This document shows positions 34,453 through 46,538 of a DNA stretch of 64,000 nt, piece by piece; position 1 is the first letter of the stretch, and every line of letters starts with the position of its first letter. This DNA is from Byssochlamys sp. IMV 00236 (lineage: Eukaryota; Ascomycota; Eurotiomycetes; Eurotiales; Thermoascaceae). The stretch is taken from assembly GCA_001931875.2 (NCBI GenBank), contig MSJH02000546.1:434001-498000 (forward strand), written 5' to 3'. The notes under the pieces are model-generated. The model searched no databases, had not been told where the DNA came from, and saw only the letters and a list, made by a program, of their open reading frames with translations. The position numbers and the translations under genes were made by a program.

Positions 34453-35630
34453 TCAAGCCTCCCATTCCGCGTGAAGCTTCGCATCCAGTTCAGTGTAGCC
34501 TTCTATAAGCTGCAGACCCCGCTTTCTTTCCTGCTCAATCATCTCCCAAGTCCACTCCTGGGAATCCCAAGCTTCGCCATTCTCCTTCTTTTGTTTGTCC
34601 AGCTCTGCGGAGTCGGGACTGTTGTCTTCATTGACAGTCAATACCTCACGGAGCAATGATCCGTCCACACCTTGCGCTGCCGTGATCCCTTCCGTGCTGG
34701 CCGGAGTGCCAGTCGCTGAAGTCTCGCCAGAGTCCGCAACTACTGGCTGCTCAGAGGTACCCTCGGGCAACGAAGGTAGGAATCCACTGGCTCGGAGAAC
34801 CCTTTCCGGAGGCACAGTCAGTCGGCCTTTTTTGACCACATATTTGCTGATGGCAACAGCAAACAGAGTCTTGGGTTGACCCTTGCGCTTCTCAGGGCGC
34901 AAGAAGAAGCTTATGATGTATAACCACTTCCTGTCCCAGGCAGCAACCTTGGACTGGATCTCGTAGAGTTCAAAAGGCTTGATCTCTCGTTTGAATGTAC
35001 AGTACACGGAACCAAGGGCGATGTACATGGATGCCTTCTTTTTGGACGGCCTTCCACCTTTGCTGGCATCGAGGAGCTCGTTATCCAGCTGCTTGCTGAC
35101 AATGCTCATGCCAGGGCTGTAGAGCCGCGTGACGAGAGCGGTACGCGAGATGTCAAGGTCCGAGAAATAGGTGCTATTGGACTTGTGGATATTGTAGTCC
35201 GTTTCTAGGAAAGGCGTCCTCGAGTAGATACTTGTGGGGACGAAGACCGGATGCGTGGGCTTGCCCTTGGAATCAAGAGCACGTTCTGCATTGCCAGGAA
35301 GCGTGACTCCTGGGCGGAAACGCAAGTTTCCAATGAGATAGTAAAGCAAGCGAACCTGGGCTAGTTATTAAAGACAATTCCATGAAAAACGTGTAGAACA
35401 AGTTATTAAGTAAAATGGACGATAGCGGATAAAAGACACGGATAACCGTTCTGAAGTGCTGCTGAACCGAACAAGATAGGTCGACCTACGTGCCATGTGA
35501 AGGGGAGATTCTTGATATTAACCACAGCCAAAACTAAAGCCAAGGTCTTCCATGACACCAGAGGGAGCAATGAATCGACAATGTCGCGGACGCTGTCGAT
35601 CCCGACAGTGGGGAACGACATGGCTGCCAT
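34453..35630 (-). CDS. THEM6-like thioesterase-family protein
   Basis: Two exons, 35490-35630 and 34453-35355, encode 347 residues. The join WH|VRLLYYLIGNLRFRPG restores a block typical of fungal proteins related to THEM6 and the 4HBT_2 hot-dog fold. DYNIHKSNSTYFSDLDISR then TALVTRLYSPGM holds the conserved N-x-x-Y-x-D-x-D-x-x-R thioesterase-like region. A membrane segment is likely in the first exon (SWKTLALVLAVVNI). The C-terminal third is acidic and low in complexity, ending in a charged helix. Acyl-CoA thioesterase activity is plausible by family; substrate and location are unknown. Confidence 0.8.
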
Positions 35631-36568
35631 TTCTGATCTGGCCTTAGAGTGACAGAGGCAAATTTATATCAATTGGCTAATGCGGCTTGAAAGCGATAAT
35701 AAAAAGGGAACGTGTATGCGCAAGAGCCGATTGATCCGTATCGAAGAGCTCCCTAGTCAACCCCTTAGACGCAGATTAGATTCAGATATGAAGCAAGATG
35801 ACACACCACAGATCACACAATTGAAACAAATAGAGAGAGTGGAGTGTGATTGTTATAATAACAAATAAAATATAACCTGTGTTCAGGAAAAAGAAAAGAA
35901 AAGACACGCGGATGAAACTAATAAAAATTCCAAAAAACTATCTCCCTATCGTCGTTTCCTATCGAGGTTTCATGGAAAGTACCGAGGTTCCCGGACTACA
36001 CGTGAGCTGAGTCATTAAGAGCAATGAACCATACTAACCTGACTAGGTATAGACTAGTTATCCAACTAGTCTACCTAACTACTACCGGTACCGGACAGCG
36101 CTGGAGCCCTGGAGGTAGTCTACCATACCTATCTATTATTATTACCACCATGTATGGTGTGTAGTTATGACGTTTTGCTTCTAATTGGCTAACAGGCCTA
36201 CATAACACTGATTCACCACTTTTGATAGTTCCTTCAATGCTCTTCTTGCACTTTTCTCATTCTACAGCTTTCTCTATCTCAAGGCTTCTTCTCACTTTGA
36301 GACTTTCTTGAACTTTAGACTCTTCTCACTTTATGGCCTTCTGAACCTTCAGACTTTTCTTACTTAAAGATTCTTTTCACTTAAATACTTCTCTCACTTT
36401 GAGGCTTTCTGAACCTTTAGCTTCTCACTTTGAGACTTTCTTAAACTTCAGACTTTCTTACTTGAAGACTCTTTTCACCTAAATACTTCTCTCACTTTGA
36501 GGCTGTGTCTTTTGGGTCTTTCTTACAACAGTATCCTTTCCTCTTAGTGATTTGAGAACTTCGTAAAC
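35631..36568. promoter_or_regulatory. divergent promoter region with repeats
   Basis: 938 bases between the thioesterase gene and the next plus-strand gene. It contains an inverted repeat at 36050-36073 (10-base arms, TAGACTAGTT, with a 4-base loop) and a pyrimidine-rich degenerate tandem repeat at 36288-36510 just upstream of the start codon. Confidence 0.55.
36288..36510. repeat. degenerate pyrimidine-rich tandem repeat
   Basis: Two imperfect copies begin at 36288 and 36421 with CTTCTCACTTTGAGACTTTC. The first is 133 bases; the second is about 35 bases shorter because one internal subunit is missing. Subunits of the form CTCACTTTGAG/ACTTTCTTAAACTT recur inside each copy. The block ends about 60 bases before the ATG at 36569, so it probably lies in the 5' leader or core promoter. 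Confidence 0.8.
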
Positions 36569-37663
36569 ATGTCTTCTAACGGCGATTTTGACGTCAACGT
36601 CTCAAACACCAATGGAACTGGACGCAAGCTAGAGACTCCACCACAGCGTATCTCTCTGCGTTCTGATGATAAGACGATACCGTCAAAACATGCCATCACC
36701 AATCTCATCCTGCGTGAACTTTCCGACGCGAAGGAAGAGAAGACCTTGGTCTACGACACTGATGTGGACACCGTCCAAGGTGTAATCAAAGAGCTCGATC
36801 GCACGAGAGAAAACAGGTCTCTTAGGTATGCAATTTGATATCGTTCTTTTCCATTTACGTTTCCATGGTTTCCCTTAATGATACAAGTCCTATCTAATAT
36901 TCTAAAAATGCAAGGCTCTCTTATGATTCTCAGCACCAGGTTTTGAAGCTTGTCGCCATGCCTTCACCTATACATGATTGTCACCAGCCCTGGCTACACA
37001 GCGCAATCCGAGCCTGGACGCTTGGGGGGCTGTTGCTTCCTCAAGAAGCCGATGACCTCGAGGTATTGACCGGGACGAGTAAGAGATTTTCCCATCCTTC
37101 GCACAGTTAATATTCATAATGTGAGGCTAAAAGGTATTAGGATTCGAGTCGTTCAGAGCCCCATACACCTCCTCACGCAAAGAACCCGATCAGTGTATCA
37201 TGCCGGCAACTATGACTGTGCCCACTGTCGTAGTTGAGTCTGGGTGGTCCGAGTCTCGCCCACAACTGCACAGGGACAGAGATCTTTGGCTCCTTGGCGG
37301 GTCAGGATCCGTCCAGCTTGTGATGATCTTGAAGTGGTCGAAGGTGGCGCAGAGATCGGTCAAAGGAGATCTGGAGGTTTTCAACCTCGATGCTGCTGGG
37401 AACGTCGTCACCTTGCAACAGGAAGTAAGTTATCAACAAGTAAATATTTTCAATAACTAACATCATCGTTGTAGGTCATATTTCCCTGCCCTCCACCTGC
37501 GATTGCTTCCAGCCAGCTCGTCTGCATCACGAGGAGCCAGCTTTTTGGGCCTGCGTTACCGGCCGGGTCAAACCCGGCAACAGTTTTAACTCTCTCACTG
37601 GACAACCTGCGAGTCATTGCTGATCGGTATATTCGACGTGAGGGATTTGTTCCGGCTCAATAG
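36569..37663 (+). CDS. conserved-looking protein of unknown function
   Basis: Four exons, 36569-36825, 36915-37078, 37141-37424 and 37475-37663, encode 297 residues. All introns have GT...AG borders and the joins are in frame. The N-terminal third is polar (MSSNGDFDVNVSNTNGTGRK). The C-terminal part alternates hydrophobic strands: MTVPTVVVESGWSESRPQLH, DLWLLGGSGSVQLVMILKW and LEVFNLDAAGNVVTLQQEVI. The pattern PTVVVESGWSES, then WLLGGSGSVQLVMILKW, resembles the restriction-endonuclease-like domains that recur in uncharacterised fungal proteins, but I cannot place it securely. It ends before the cyclase gene with about 120 bases between stops. Confidence 0.7.
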
Positions 37664-37785
37664 TCTTTTACTGAAACGATACAATGCTCGATATTGAACG
37701 CCTGGATTGGGAGACGGGGTCGGGGGTCGCTGTTTCTTTTTTTCTTTTTTTCTTTTTTTCCCATCAAAAGATCACAACTCTCTCT

Positions 37786-38899
37786 CTAAAAGATCGCCAT
37801 ACAGTTTGGAGGACTCGACACTCCCTGAGCACAGTTCAACGGACTACTCGAAACAAAGAACGTCCATCTCCCCAGCTTCTTACACAACTCCGCCAAATCC
37901 TCCAAATAAAACATCTCCCCAATCGGAATACCATAACCAGCCAGCAGGTGATGATGCAGATCCCACTCCGGGTTCAATGCCGGGAAGACTTCAAAGCTAA
38001 CTGCATCTGACGCAACGGCAGCGAAATGATTATCCCACATGAACTTGACAACTTGCTCTGTCTGCTCGATTCCCGCATGTTTGGGGACTTTCTGGGCCCT
38101 ATACGCGATCTTCTCTTCTTTCGTCAGCTTCTCCCACGTCTTCGTCAATCCGACGCGTAAGAAGAAGATATCTCCACGCTGAAACTCAATATTGCATTCA
38201 CGCGCGATAGTAAGGACATCATCTAACGTGACGGTATGTTGTGAAAGGGCATTGACGCTGATTCCTTTCTTTTCAGCATAGGAGAGGTAATCGATCAAAA
38301 CGCCGCGGCCGGCGATTCCCTTCTTGGCCCAATGCCCGATTCCGATGCGTGTGGGGTGCGGGTCTTCACTCATGATCTCCTCGATCTTTGTGCCTCCGTA
38401 CCAGAGTCTAGGGCCGTCTGGGGTCAGTCCCGGAGCGCTGTGGTGGCGAAGTCCATCCCATTGAGAGGACTGTTGTGGATTGAAGTGATATTCGTCGTCC
38501 AAGGCGATCCCTTCAGCGCACCATTTGATTTGATGAGAGAATGGTTTACGGCCGTATCCTGGCGTTGTCATTAGCATGTCTTAATGGATTGTATAGATCG
38601 TCGATAGAAGACCGCTCCATAGTTTCAACGAGTTGAGAAAGAAACAATTACTAAGACGGCTACCAAAGAGTAATCCAAAGAAAAAGATAAAATTCCATAC
38701 CTGGGTAATCCAACTTTTCCAAATCCCAATTCAAGCAGACGCGTTCACCGGTCTGAATCTGGCTGCGCGCCGCCTCTGCAACGACCTCTGGCGTCAAAAG
38801 ACGGAGCATTCCCAGACCCTCCTCATGCGAACCGGGAGGACAAGGCCAGTATCTCTTCTTGTCAGGAAGATCTTCATACTTTTCTGGTATGTCGGCCAT
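37786..38899 (-). CDS. cyclase-family protein (PF04199-like)
   Basis: Two exons, 38701-38899 and 37786-38558, encode 323 residues. MADIPEKYEDLPDKKRYWPC begins the protein, and DYPGYGRKPFSH is restored at the splice. QQSSQWDGLRHHSA corresponds to the metal-binding H-x-G-T-H-x-D region of bacterial kynurenine formamidase/cyclases, in the version common among fungal members. AGRGVLIDYLSYAEKKGI, GDIFFLRVGLTKTWE and VASDAVSFEVFPA follow in family order, with histidines in WDLHHHLLAGYGIPIGEM. The reaction of the fungal members is generally not established; metal-dependent hydrolase chemistry is likely. Length is normal. Confidence 0.85.
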
Positions 38900-39507
38900 T
38901 ATTGGTGATGTTTGTGAGTTGGTAGCAGTAGGTATGAAACCACTGCGGGTTCAAGTAAGTAGTGCGCAGATCACTCTGCAGTGGTATTGAATTAGATACT
39001 CGTCGACGATAGAATTGTTTCTAACCCGATCTTTAATCAGGATAGCCCAACACGTTTATCTCAGAATAATGCCGCTGTTTAAATGTTTACAGAATCGGAA
39101 CATCACCGATGGCGGATAGTGGTAACCGGGATTTCGACCGATGGTGGGATTGCTTGTTTTCAGGAAAGCTGCGAAGCTCCACGTTTGGGCTTCCGAACCC
39201 CGCAATTACCCCTCGATTATCATCGCGGCTGTTATATTCATGGCCGTGTCAACACTGGGAAATTGACCGGACGCTAGCAAGAACCTTCGCTCTATCTATC
39301 TCCACCACGTGTTCTACCTGGCATGCATTCATGTACTATATTGTGCGCTGAGTATAGCTTCATTTTGCAGGGAAAATGTAGAATACAGTATAGTATCGCT
39401 CTTCGGTCATATGTGTACGTACAAACGTTAGAAAAAACAACAAAAAATGACCCTTTGTTAATACATAGGAAACAAAAATGGCCAGCCGGCCCCCGGGGTA
39501 TATCCAG
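38900..39507. other. intergenic, promoter of the cyclase gene
   Basis: 608 bases between two minus-strand genes. No supported coding sequence or clear motif was seen. Confidence 0.45.
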
Positions 39508-40926
39508 TTAAAGTGCATTCATAACCAACTTCCTCTCGCTCCCAGCATCATCAGCTCTCTGAATAGATTCTTGTGATAGCATTGTCGTAACTTTGATGCC
39601 GCCCATGTTCTTCAGGCTGTCGCTATCCTTGCTGCTGTCGTCATCGCCCCTCCTCTTGGACTTCAACGAGTACATGTGGAATTCAGGGTCAGGGTCGCCG
39701 CCACCTATAACGGAGGCATTTATGTTTGAGAAAGCTCCATGAGTAGTTCGGCTTCGGGCGTCTTTGGTTTTGGAGCTTGAAATCCCGTTAAACAGACGGG
39801 GGAATATTCGAGAGATGAAAGGTCTCAGACTCGGCAGGCACGCGCAGATGATAGCAACATTACATTCGACTGCAGACCACGTCGCGGCACCAACATTGTC
39901 ATCTAGTCGACTGCGTTAGCAACAGTACTTTCTTCTTGGAAGTTCAGAGCCAGATAAGACTAATCCACATACAAGTTTGGTCCTTAGCCCTCGAGATAAC
40001 GAAAAGACTTTTCAGACGGAGGCAACTCGTCACAGTAACGCTGGGGGAGGACGGAAAGAAATTAGTACGTAGATGATGATGGGTGTAACGTCGGGATACT
40101 CACAATGAACCCAGGGCAAAAACACCCATAAGGGCTAACTTTTGTCTTTGTGGAAGTTGCAGGGACTTCAGAACAGGCATAGGCAAAATCATGATGATAA
40201 TATCGGTCAAGATGTGCATGCCCGAATTAGAGAACCACAGTCCTTCCTTATTGAGGCAGTGGCCAGGGATACTGTCATCCCAGAACTTGGCCACTGGGAT
40301 GCAGTTCAGCCACGCCGTGAGGACTGTCCACGTGCCATAGAGAGCTAAAACGGCAATCATTATGTTGCAAACGATGCGAATATTCTGGGTTGGGAACACC
40401 CGGCGATACTGAAAAAGGATGGATGCTTTGGTGGAAATTAAGCTGGTTTGGTAGATAGGCACGGAAGCCCAAAAGCACTGTGAAAGGGTGGTTAAAACCG
40501 GTAGAGAACAGATATCTACAATGGAATATCCTTACCTTCATTTGCTTGACAAGAATATCCGGAGGAATATCCGCGATATGTATGCCCATGCCATATTCGA
40601 CCTCTGGTAAATCATGTTGTTAGTAAAACTACGTTCATCTTCCGATAGAATCCCGATGGGACTATGATATATGAGACTAACCGCCTGCGAAGAGTCCCAA
40701 GAAAGCCAAAGAAAATATCTGGAATACTGTTAAAATTCACTCCAAGCAAAGCTGGCTTCCATAGTGTAGTGTGACTTACAAGAGAGACGAGGATAATCCA
40801 GTCATCTGAACCCATCTGTCTTACCAAGAATAACCTGGTGTAGAATCGACAGAGGACTGTGACTGTTGCCAAAGTGGTGAAGACGATACTGATATCGAGG
40901 GCATGACGACCACGAGATCCCTCCAT
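39508..40926 (-). CDS. rhodopsin-domain fungal integral membrane protein (PF20684-like)
   Basis: Six exons on the minus strand: 40780-40926, 40682-40718, 40536-40603, 40104-40477, 39973-40040 and 39508-39902, encoding 362 residues. The protein starts MEGSRGRHALDISIVFTTLA and has seven hydrophobic helices. Typical landmarks are GSDDWIILVSL, the extracellular cysteine-containing loop AKFWDDSIPGHCLN, LTDIIIMILPMPVL, and WSAVECNVAIICACLPSLRP near the last helix. A polar, Ser/Asp/Lys-rich cytosolic tail follows. This large fungal family includes proteins related to Pth11-type receptors; the ligand is unknown. The exon of 37 bases is supported only by frame and splice signals. Confidence 0.85.
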
Positions 40927-43900
40927 TTTGTCCCTTAACGAAGCAAAAACTTCCGAGCTCTAGTAATTATTATAATAGTGACTGAAAGGCGTAGAGAAAA
41001 GAGCGGACAGCCGGAGGCAAACGTCTGGAGATCGAGCCCTCCGCGATCTTGACGTTGGGGAGAACAACTGGTGCCCTGGAGGTGAGCTATATGCACCGGT
41101 CTAGTTCCGCCATCCAAGGTAAAACCATCTGACAGACAGGCGGAGGAGCAATGTTGAAATGTTATTATTCCAGAGCGGAAAAGGAGGGACGAAATGGCTC
41201 CAGGAACGACGAGTCAACCTTCTCCAGAGAGATTTAAGGCTAGAACGGTACCGGGTGGATACTCTTCGGATCTTCTCATCGTAGACGAGCCACAGAACCT
41301 TGTCCATAACGCTCCAAACCCTAGAGTCCTAGCACTGACGATCTCCAGGGACCGGGNNNNNNNNNNNNNNNNNNNNNNNNNNNNNNNNNNNNNNNNNNNN
41401 NNNNNNNNNNNNNCGCTGCACGAGCTTTCATACGTAAAGTAGGCGCATGGTCCGCTAGCAATAGCGAGACCCGGGGAGCATCTCAATAGAGTAGTAAATA
41501 CGATATCTCAGGAGATCTACATCTCGTTTATTCCGATCAGTCGTAAGGGAAATGATTATGAAAGTGGGTATACAATCCAGTCTCGAATAATAGAAAATGC
41601 CGGGAATCAGCTGCTAGAACGACCGGTTGCCCCCTATGCCGACCTGGAAGATCCCTGGCCACGTGCATTGATATTGACCACGCTATGCGATTATGATGCC
41701 CGGTGACATTTTATTTACAGCGTCAATGCGTCGATGTCTCCGGTGACCTTCAAATTGATATATCCGGATTTTCTCAAGAGGTCATCCAAATTCGGTTCCG
41801 TCGTCTGGATATTATATAGACGCATAACTGCCGATTCTTGAGGTTAAATCTTAGTGAAGCACACTGGGTTCATCCGACAGGGATCCTTGACGCCAATTTT
41901 CTGCTATGTCCCGATAAGAAGAATGCTCAGCAACAAAGCTCAACAGCGAGAGAAGCAAAAGGTCCTCTAGAGTAGCGTTCAGACTCGCGACGTAGCACGG
42001 GCTTTTCTCCGTCACAGTAGCGTCCCACTACGACCGCCAAGACAGGAAGTTGAAGAACGCACAGGCTAGAAGAATCTACCACAGTGGGGTGCTTGGGCTA
42101 TCATGTAACTCTGTAGTTCAAGTTAGCCCAGTCTTGCCCTCGCCGAAAGGCGCAGGAATTTGCGATGTGCGATCGATCGTGAGTCCTTTGCCGCTTGCTC
42201 ATCCACCTGGCCGGTGCATGGTCATCCATGTGCGTACAGCCAGCGCCACATCCGATGCCCACAATTATTGCATCTATTGTTGTTTTTGTTTGGTTCTCAT
42301 TGATCCCTGAAAAAACATAGCTCAGGAACTTCCCCCCTGAGGTGCAAGAAATCAACACGGTTAGACATGGAAGTTATGAATCGGGCCGGTCAAACTGAGA
42401 TGGATACCATGGTTCGTCTCCTGTCAGGAAAACCCGCACTGCTGGAGCATCCCGTTGGCAGGTTGCAACTCGAGTCGTAAGAGACCGGCCCAGGCAATAA
42501 GAAAACGTGCCTGCGTTCAGAAAGTTGCGTCCTGCTTCTTGGTCGAAGTTTATGAGCCACTCAGTTGGTGCGGGACGGGAGGGTAGACGGAATACCCCAG
42601 TGTGCTCTCCAGCTGCCAGCAAAAGCAATTCATAACGGTCCCAATTAACTGTCTGGCATTTGCCTGTCAAAAGCTAAAGGAACATGTACCGAAAAACAGC
42701 ACAAAACTCTACGTCCACATTGTATCCACAAGGGGAAAACGTAAGAGACGTTGTATGGATGCGGCCAAATATTGGCCGACCACGCGGATAGTGAGCACGA
42801 GGAGTCCAGGCACGAGGAGTCCAGGTGTCACTTCGTAGTTAGTTAGTTTCCCAACGCATATTACTAAGATGCAGTGACATCAAATCTATCACTTCGACCT
42901 TGCCACACCATCTGATGATATGGTAACTAAATCATCGTTTTATGCAGCAGTTGCGCCAGGGCAGCCTGTGCCAAGTCAGCCTTATAATTCAGGTTTTCAA
43001 GGAAAAGCCTAGCAACCGGCTAATTTGGTGCGATCTGATCTCAGGAAAATTGTCCAGCGTGCCTCTTACGTAGAGTAGGATTTGTAGCGTGTACGGTCTG
43101 GTCTAATCAGCTCTAAAATGGCCGAAGAGCGACCATGACTCGCAGTTGCCGCACAGAGCACCTGTTGCGACATCGTTAAGGCGAATAAGACTCGTTAGCG
43201 CGAACTACTGGAATGCCCCTCCTCGATCGTTCGCATGGCGTCCACGATAATGGTGGTTTATGCTTTGAGGCTTGGATGGCTTCGATAAACCCTCAATAAT
43301 TCAGCGCGCCACCAAGCTTGGACCTGCATTAGATATGTTATTAGCTCCCACAAAATCTCTTCTAGTCGAGTCGACGTTGTTTTACTTACGGAAAAAATAT
43401 TCATGCGCACAAAGCCTTGTGTGGCTGGCAAGAGCCGGAAACTCGGATAGATGGTGCGACAACGTGGACCAAAGTAGCAAAGCTTCTCATTTAGGGCTTA
43501 CGGAGTATTCTGTGCATGATACTGCGGGCGCCGAGGACTCAGGGGCAGGGAACACACGCCGGGCGTTCGTGAGAGAAAAAGGCGCCGTTTCGCCCTGATC
43601 GTCGTCTCGAATCGAGAGAACCAGGGCTAAAATCGGCAATCGGCGAGTCGGGGTCTCATATCCCTCACGAGACTACGAGCCGCGACAGACCGTTTCCTGT
43701 CCAGCGCTTGTCCCATATCGTGGGTGATCGACCACGTTCAGGCGGGGCATAGCCATGATGTTATTCTATATGGCTCCGAACCGTAGCTGTTGTTGCCCCT
43801 GAAAATGCTTGATACCTGCAGTGATTTCACAAATCACAGTTGTCCAGTAGATAACTTTGATATGCGCGACAAGACATAGCGGTCATTGGCTCTACAGGAC

Positions 43901-46538
43901 ATGGTCAATCAGACATGAATTAGCAGCCAGAGACTTGAGCATTTCAGGCCCATCACAATTACTACCCTCAAGCCGAGGTTCATTGGTTTCGTTGCTGCAG
44001 TGTTACAGCAAAAAGAGTATAGCGGCCCATTGATGAATCGGGATGGGTATTGTATTATTATCGCTGGCTACGTTAGCCACAAGCAATCTGGCTAGGAATT
44101 TAGGATGCCGAGTCTCAATCATATAATCACACAATAGGGCAACGTGCTCATTGAGGTCGGGCCACGAAGTGTGCTGCTATGTGTCTGGATATGTTCTAGC
44201 ACGAAGGCCGTCTCCCGCCAGGGACCGCTGGGACGGGCTTCACGGCCATACTAAAATCGCCCCGAGATCGTTCATAGCACGAGCTAGGCGGGAATGCTCC
44301 GGATAGGTCTGTTACGAATGCGTAGATCTTCTTGTCCAATATCCATCACCACCACTGAGTCCACGAGGGGCTATCGTTATGTTAGAATAGTTATATGCTT
44401 CCCGCGACAGCGCGGGCCGGGGGGAACGGTACCTTCCACGCCGTGTCCTAGTCCAAAGGTATTATTGTGGCTCAGTACCGGCTTCCTGTGGGTCAATGCT
44501 TGACGGTATTTGACGTTAGGTGGATGCGATAATAATAATAATAGTACCAAGTGATATGTTATGCGGAATTATTGATCCAGCAGAGGTCATACTATCAAAT
44601 CAAAGTTTATCAAGTTATCAACGTTGACAGACCCAGTGAGGGGACGACAATGAGACGGGCCGCCTTGATGATATCGTGTACCAAATGATGCTCGTTCCAT
44701 TGAAGCTCACGCTATCTACCATTGGCGGGATATGGGGCCCCATCGAGGTTGGCGATCTTGGAAGCTCTGCAGAAAGACGGTAAAGAAGTGATATTATTAT
44801 AACGCTGTGACTGGAGGATCAATAGTCAGTATAAAATCATGATCAACCCCGTCTGGAATCTAGATAAGACATCTGCGTTCTGGAATTATTATCTCTAAAG
44901 GAAGAAACAGCTCTACCATAGATCGGGGGGAGTCCCGCAACTATTATTGTCCCGTCCGAATGGTCCTTGGGGCAGCCAAACCTGTTAACATCCCTGTCGC
45001 CTTTTCCAACCGCACGGGCTATAAACGCCTCATTATTGTTATCTCTCGCCATGCCAGTACCTCATAGAGTCTACCCCGTATGAACGATAACTATTCCACG
45101 TAACCACGAACCATTCTTACCCCGAATTATGACCGGCAGCGCGAGACTATTCCTCCACAAACCGCACCATCGGAAGCTGCTCCCCGCGATGGAGAAAGTG
45201 TCAGCCCTCTGACTTTGCTGTGACAGGGATGGACGAGTTCAGTAAACCCAGTTGCAAGCTAGTTGTTACAGATCGCCGAGCATTATTTTGATGCTGTGAG
45301 AACGAACCCGATGGAACGATTCGCCTAACAGATGTCTCAGAGCTAGGATACAGGAGAGGCTTTCCCCCTGTTTGATCCTCTACGAAGCTAGAGCCCAGGG
45401 GATCTGCACTAGTTGCTAGCAGGATCGAAGAGGAGCTGCATAGATGCTAGCTTTAGGAGGAAAGTGCAACGAGACATAGGGCATCGACTTGGAGAAAATG
45501 CCAGTCCTAAGATTCTAAGGAACATTGCTAGCATCGCTAGCATCGCTAGTCATTATGCCGTTCATTGAATAGTTTGGACGAAGGATTGTACTGTCATTGA
45601 AGAGCAAGGTGAAGTTCCATTGACTTGTAGAGCATGAAAGCGTAGCAACAGCCATTTGACTATCTAAAATATCTGCTCGATTGTTGTATCTCAGACGTAT
45701 ATCCTTTTTTAGGAACCTGGGTCGCAAAAAAAAGCCAAATATTTCTCTATTGAATGATTGGAAACGAGAGCATCTTGATGGAAGGTGATATTTCACCGCT
45801 TATATATGTGCAAGTACACGGTAACTAGAAGCTGACATGGCCCCAAGCATCTTGTTCTGGCATACATGTCCTAGCTATAGCTAGTTAGTAGTAAACCTGC
45901 TCCCTCCCAGGAATTCTGTGTTGCATTCTTTCCAGAGATGCATCGGAGGCAAATTGATAAATCGTCTGTCGCACGCAATACCACGCTCATTCAAATACAA
46001 TGATAGCCCTGCAAGATAGTCCAGCACTGTCATAGGAGGGTGATTCTTGGAGATCACATGCCCCATGCGACTAATAAGAATGCATATATATATTAAACAA
46101 TATTATCTCAGTAACCAATAGCAAGTGTATTATGTCTTCTCATTGTATAGTCTCGTTCTTCATTCTGGATATATCTTGGCGTTCTGAGGACCATAGCAGT
46201 AGTTAACCATGGGTTTCTTCAGATAGCGCACAACATGGTAATGATAAGCAGATGCATTATTAACTATTATCCGCGCTCTAGGTCTCTGTAATAATAATCA
46301 CAACCCGGCTAAAAACGGATATTCTCATTGATGGCGCCGGATGAGTTGACCATACTTAAGCGCGGCCCGTGTGGAGCGATTTTTGCCGGAATAATTTATT
46401 GGATGGCAAAAAGGACGATAGCTAAGCATCGCGCTTGGACTGGCCATCAGCACTACTGTGTCGATAGCGCTTCATCTGGAGATGACTCTTTTTCTTTATC
46501 GACGCCACTCATTTCTAGTCAAGATCTAGCGATGAGAG
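40927..46538. other. 5.6 kb stretch without a convincing gene
   Basis: Between the rhodopsin-like gene and the broken Zn2Cys6 regulator no frame has recognisable protein similarity; all are short and interrupted on both strands. Base composition is not extremely AT-rich, which argues against a heavily mutated transposon and for old degraded coding or promoter DNA. It includes the assembly gap and minor repeats (CACGAGGAGTCCAGG twice near 42796-42825; GCTAGCATC units near 45528-45549). Confidence 0.5.
41357..41413. other. assembly gap (57 N)
   Basis: 57 undetermined bases. Frames that cross it have no meaning. Confidence 0.99.

Noticed and set aside
41194..41486. Frames crossing the run of N
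   Set aside because: They depend on undetermined bases and have no recognisable similarity.
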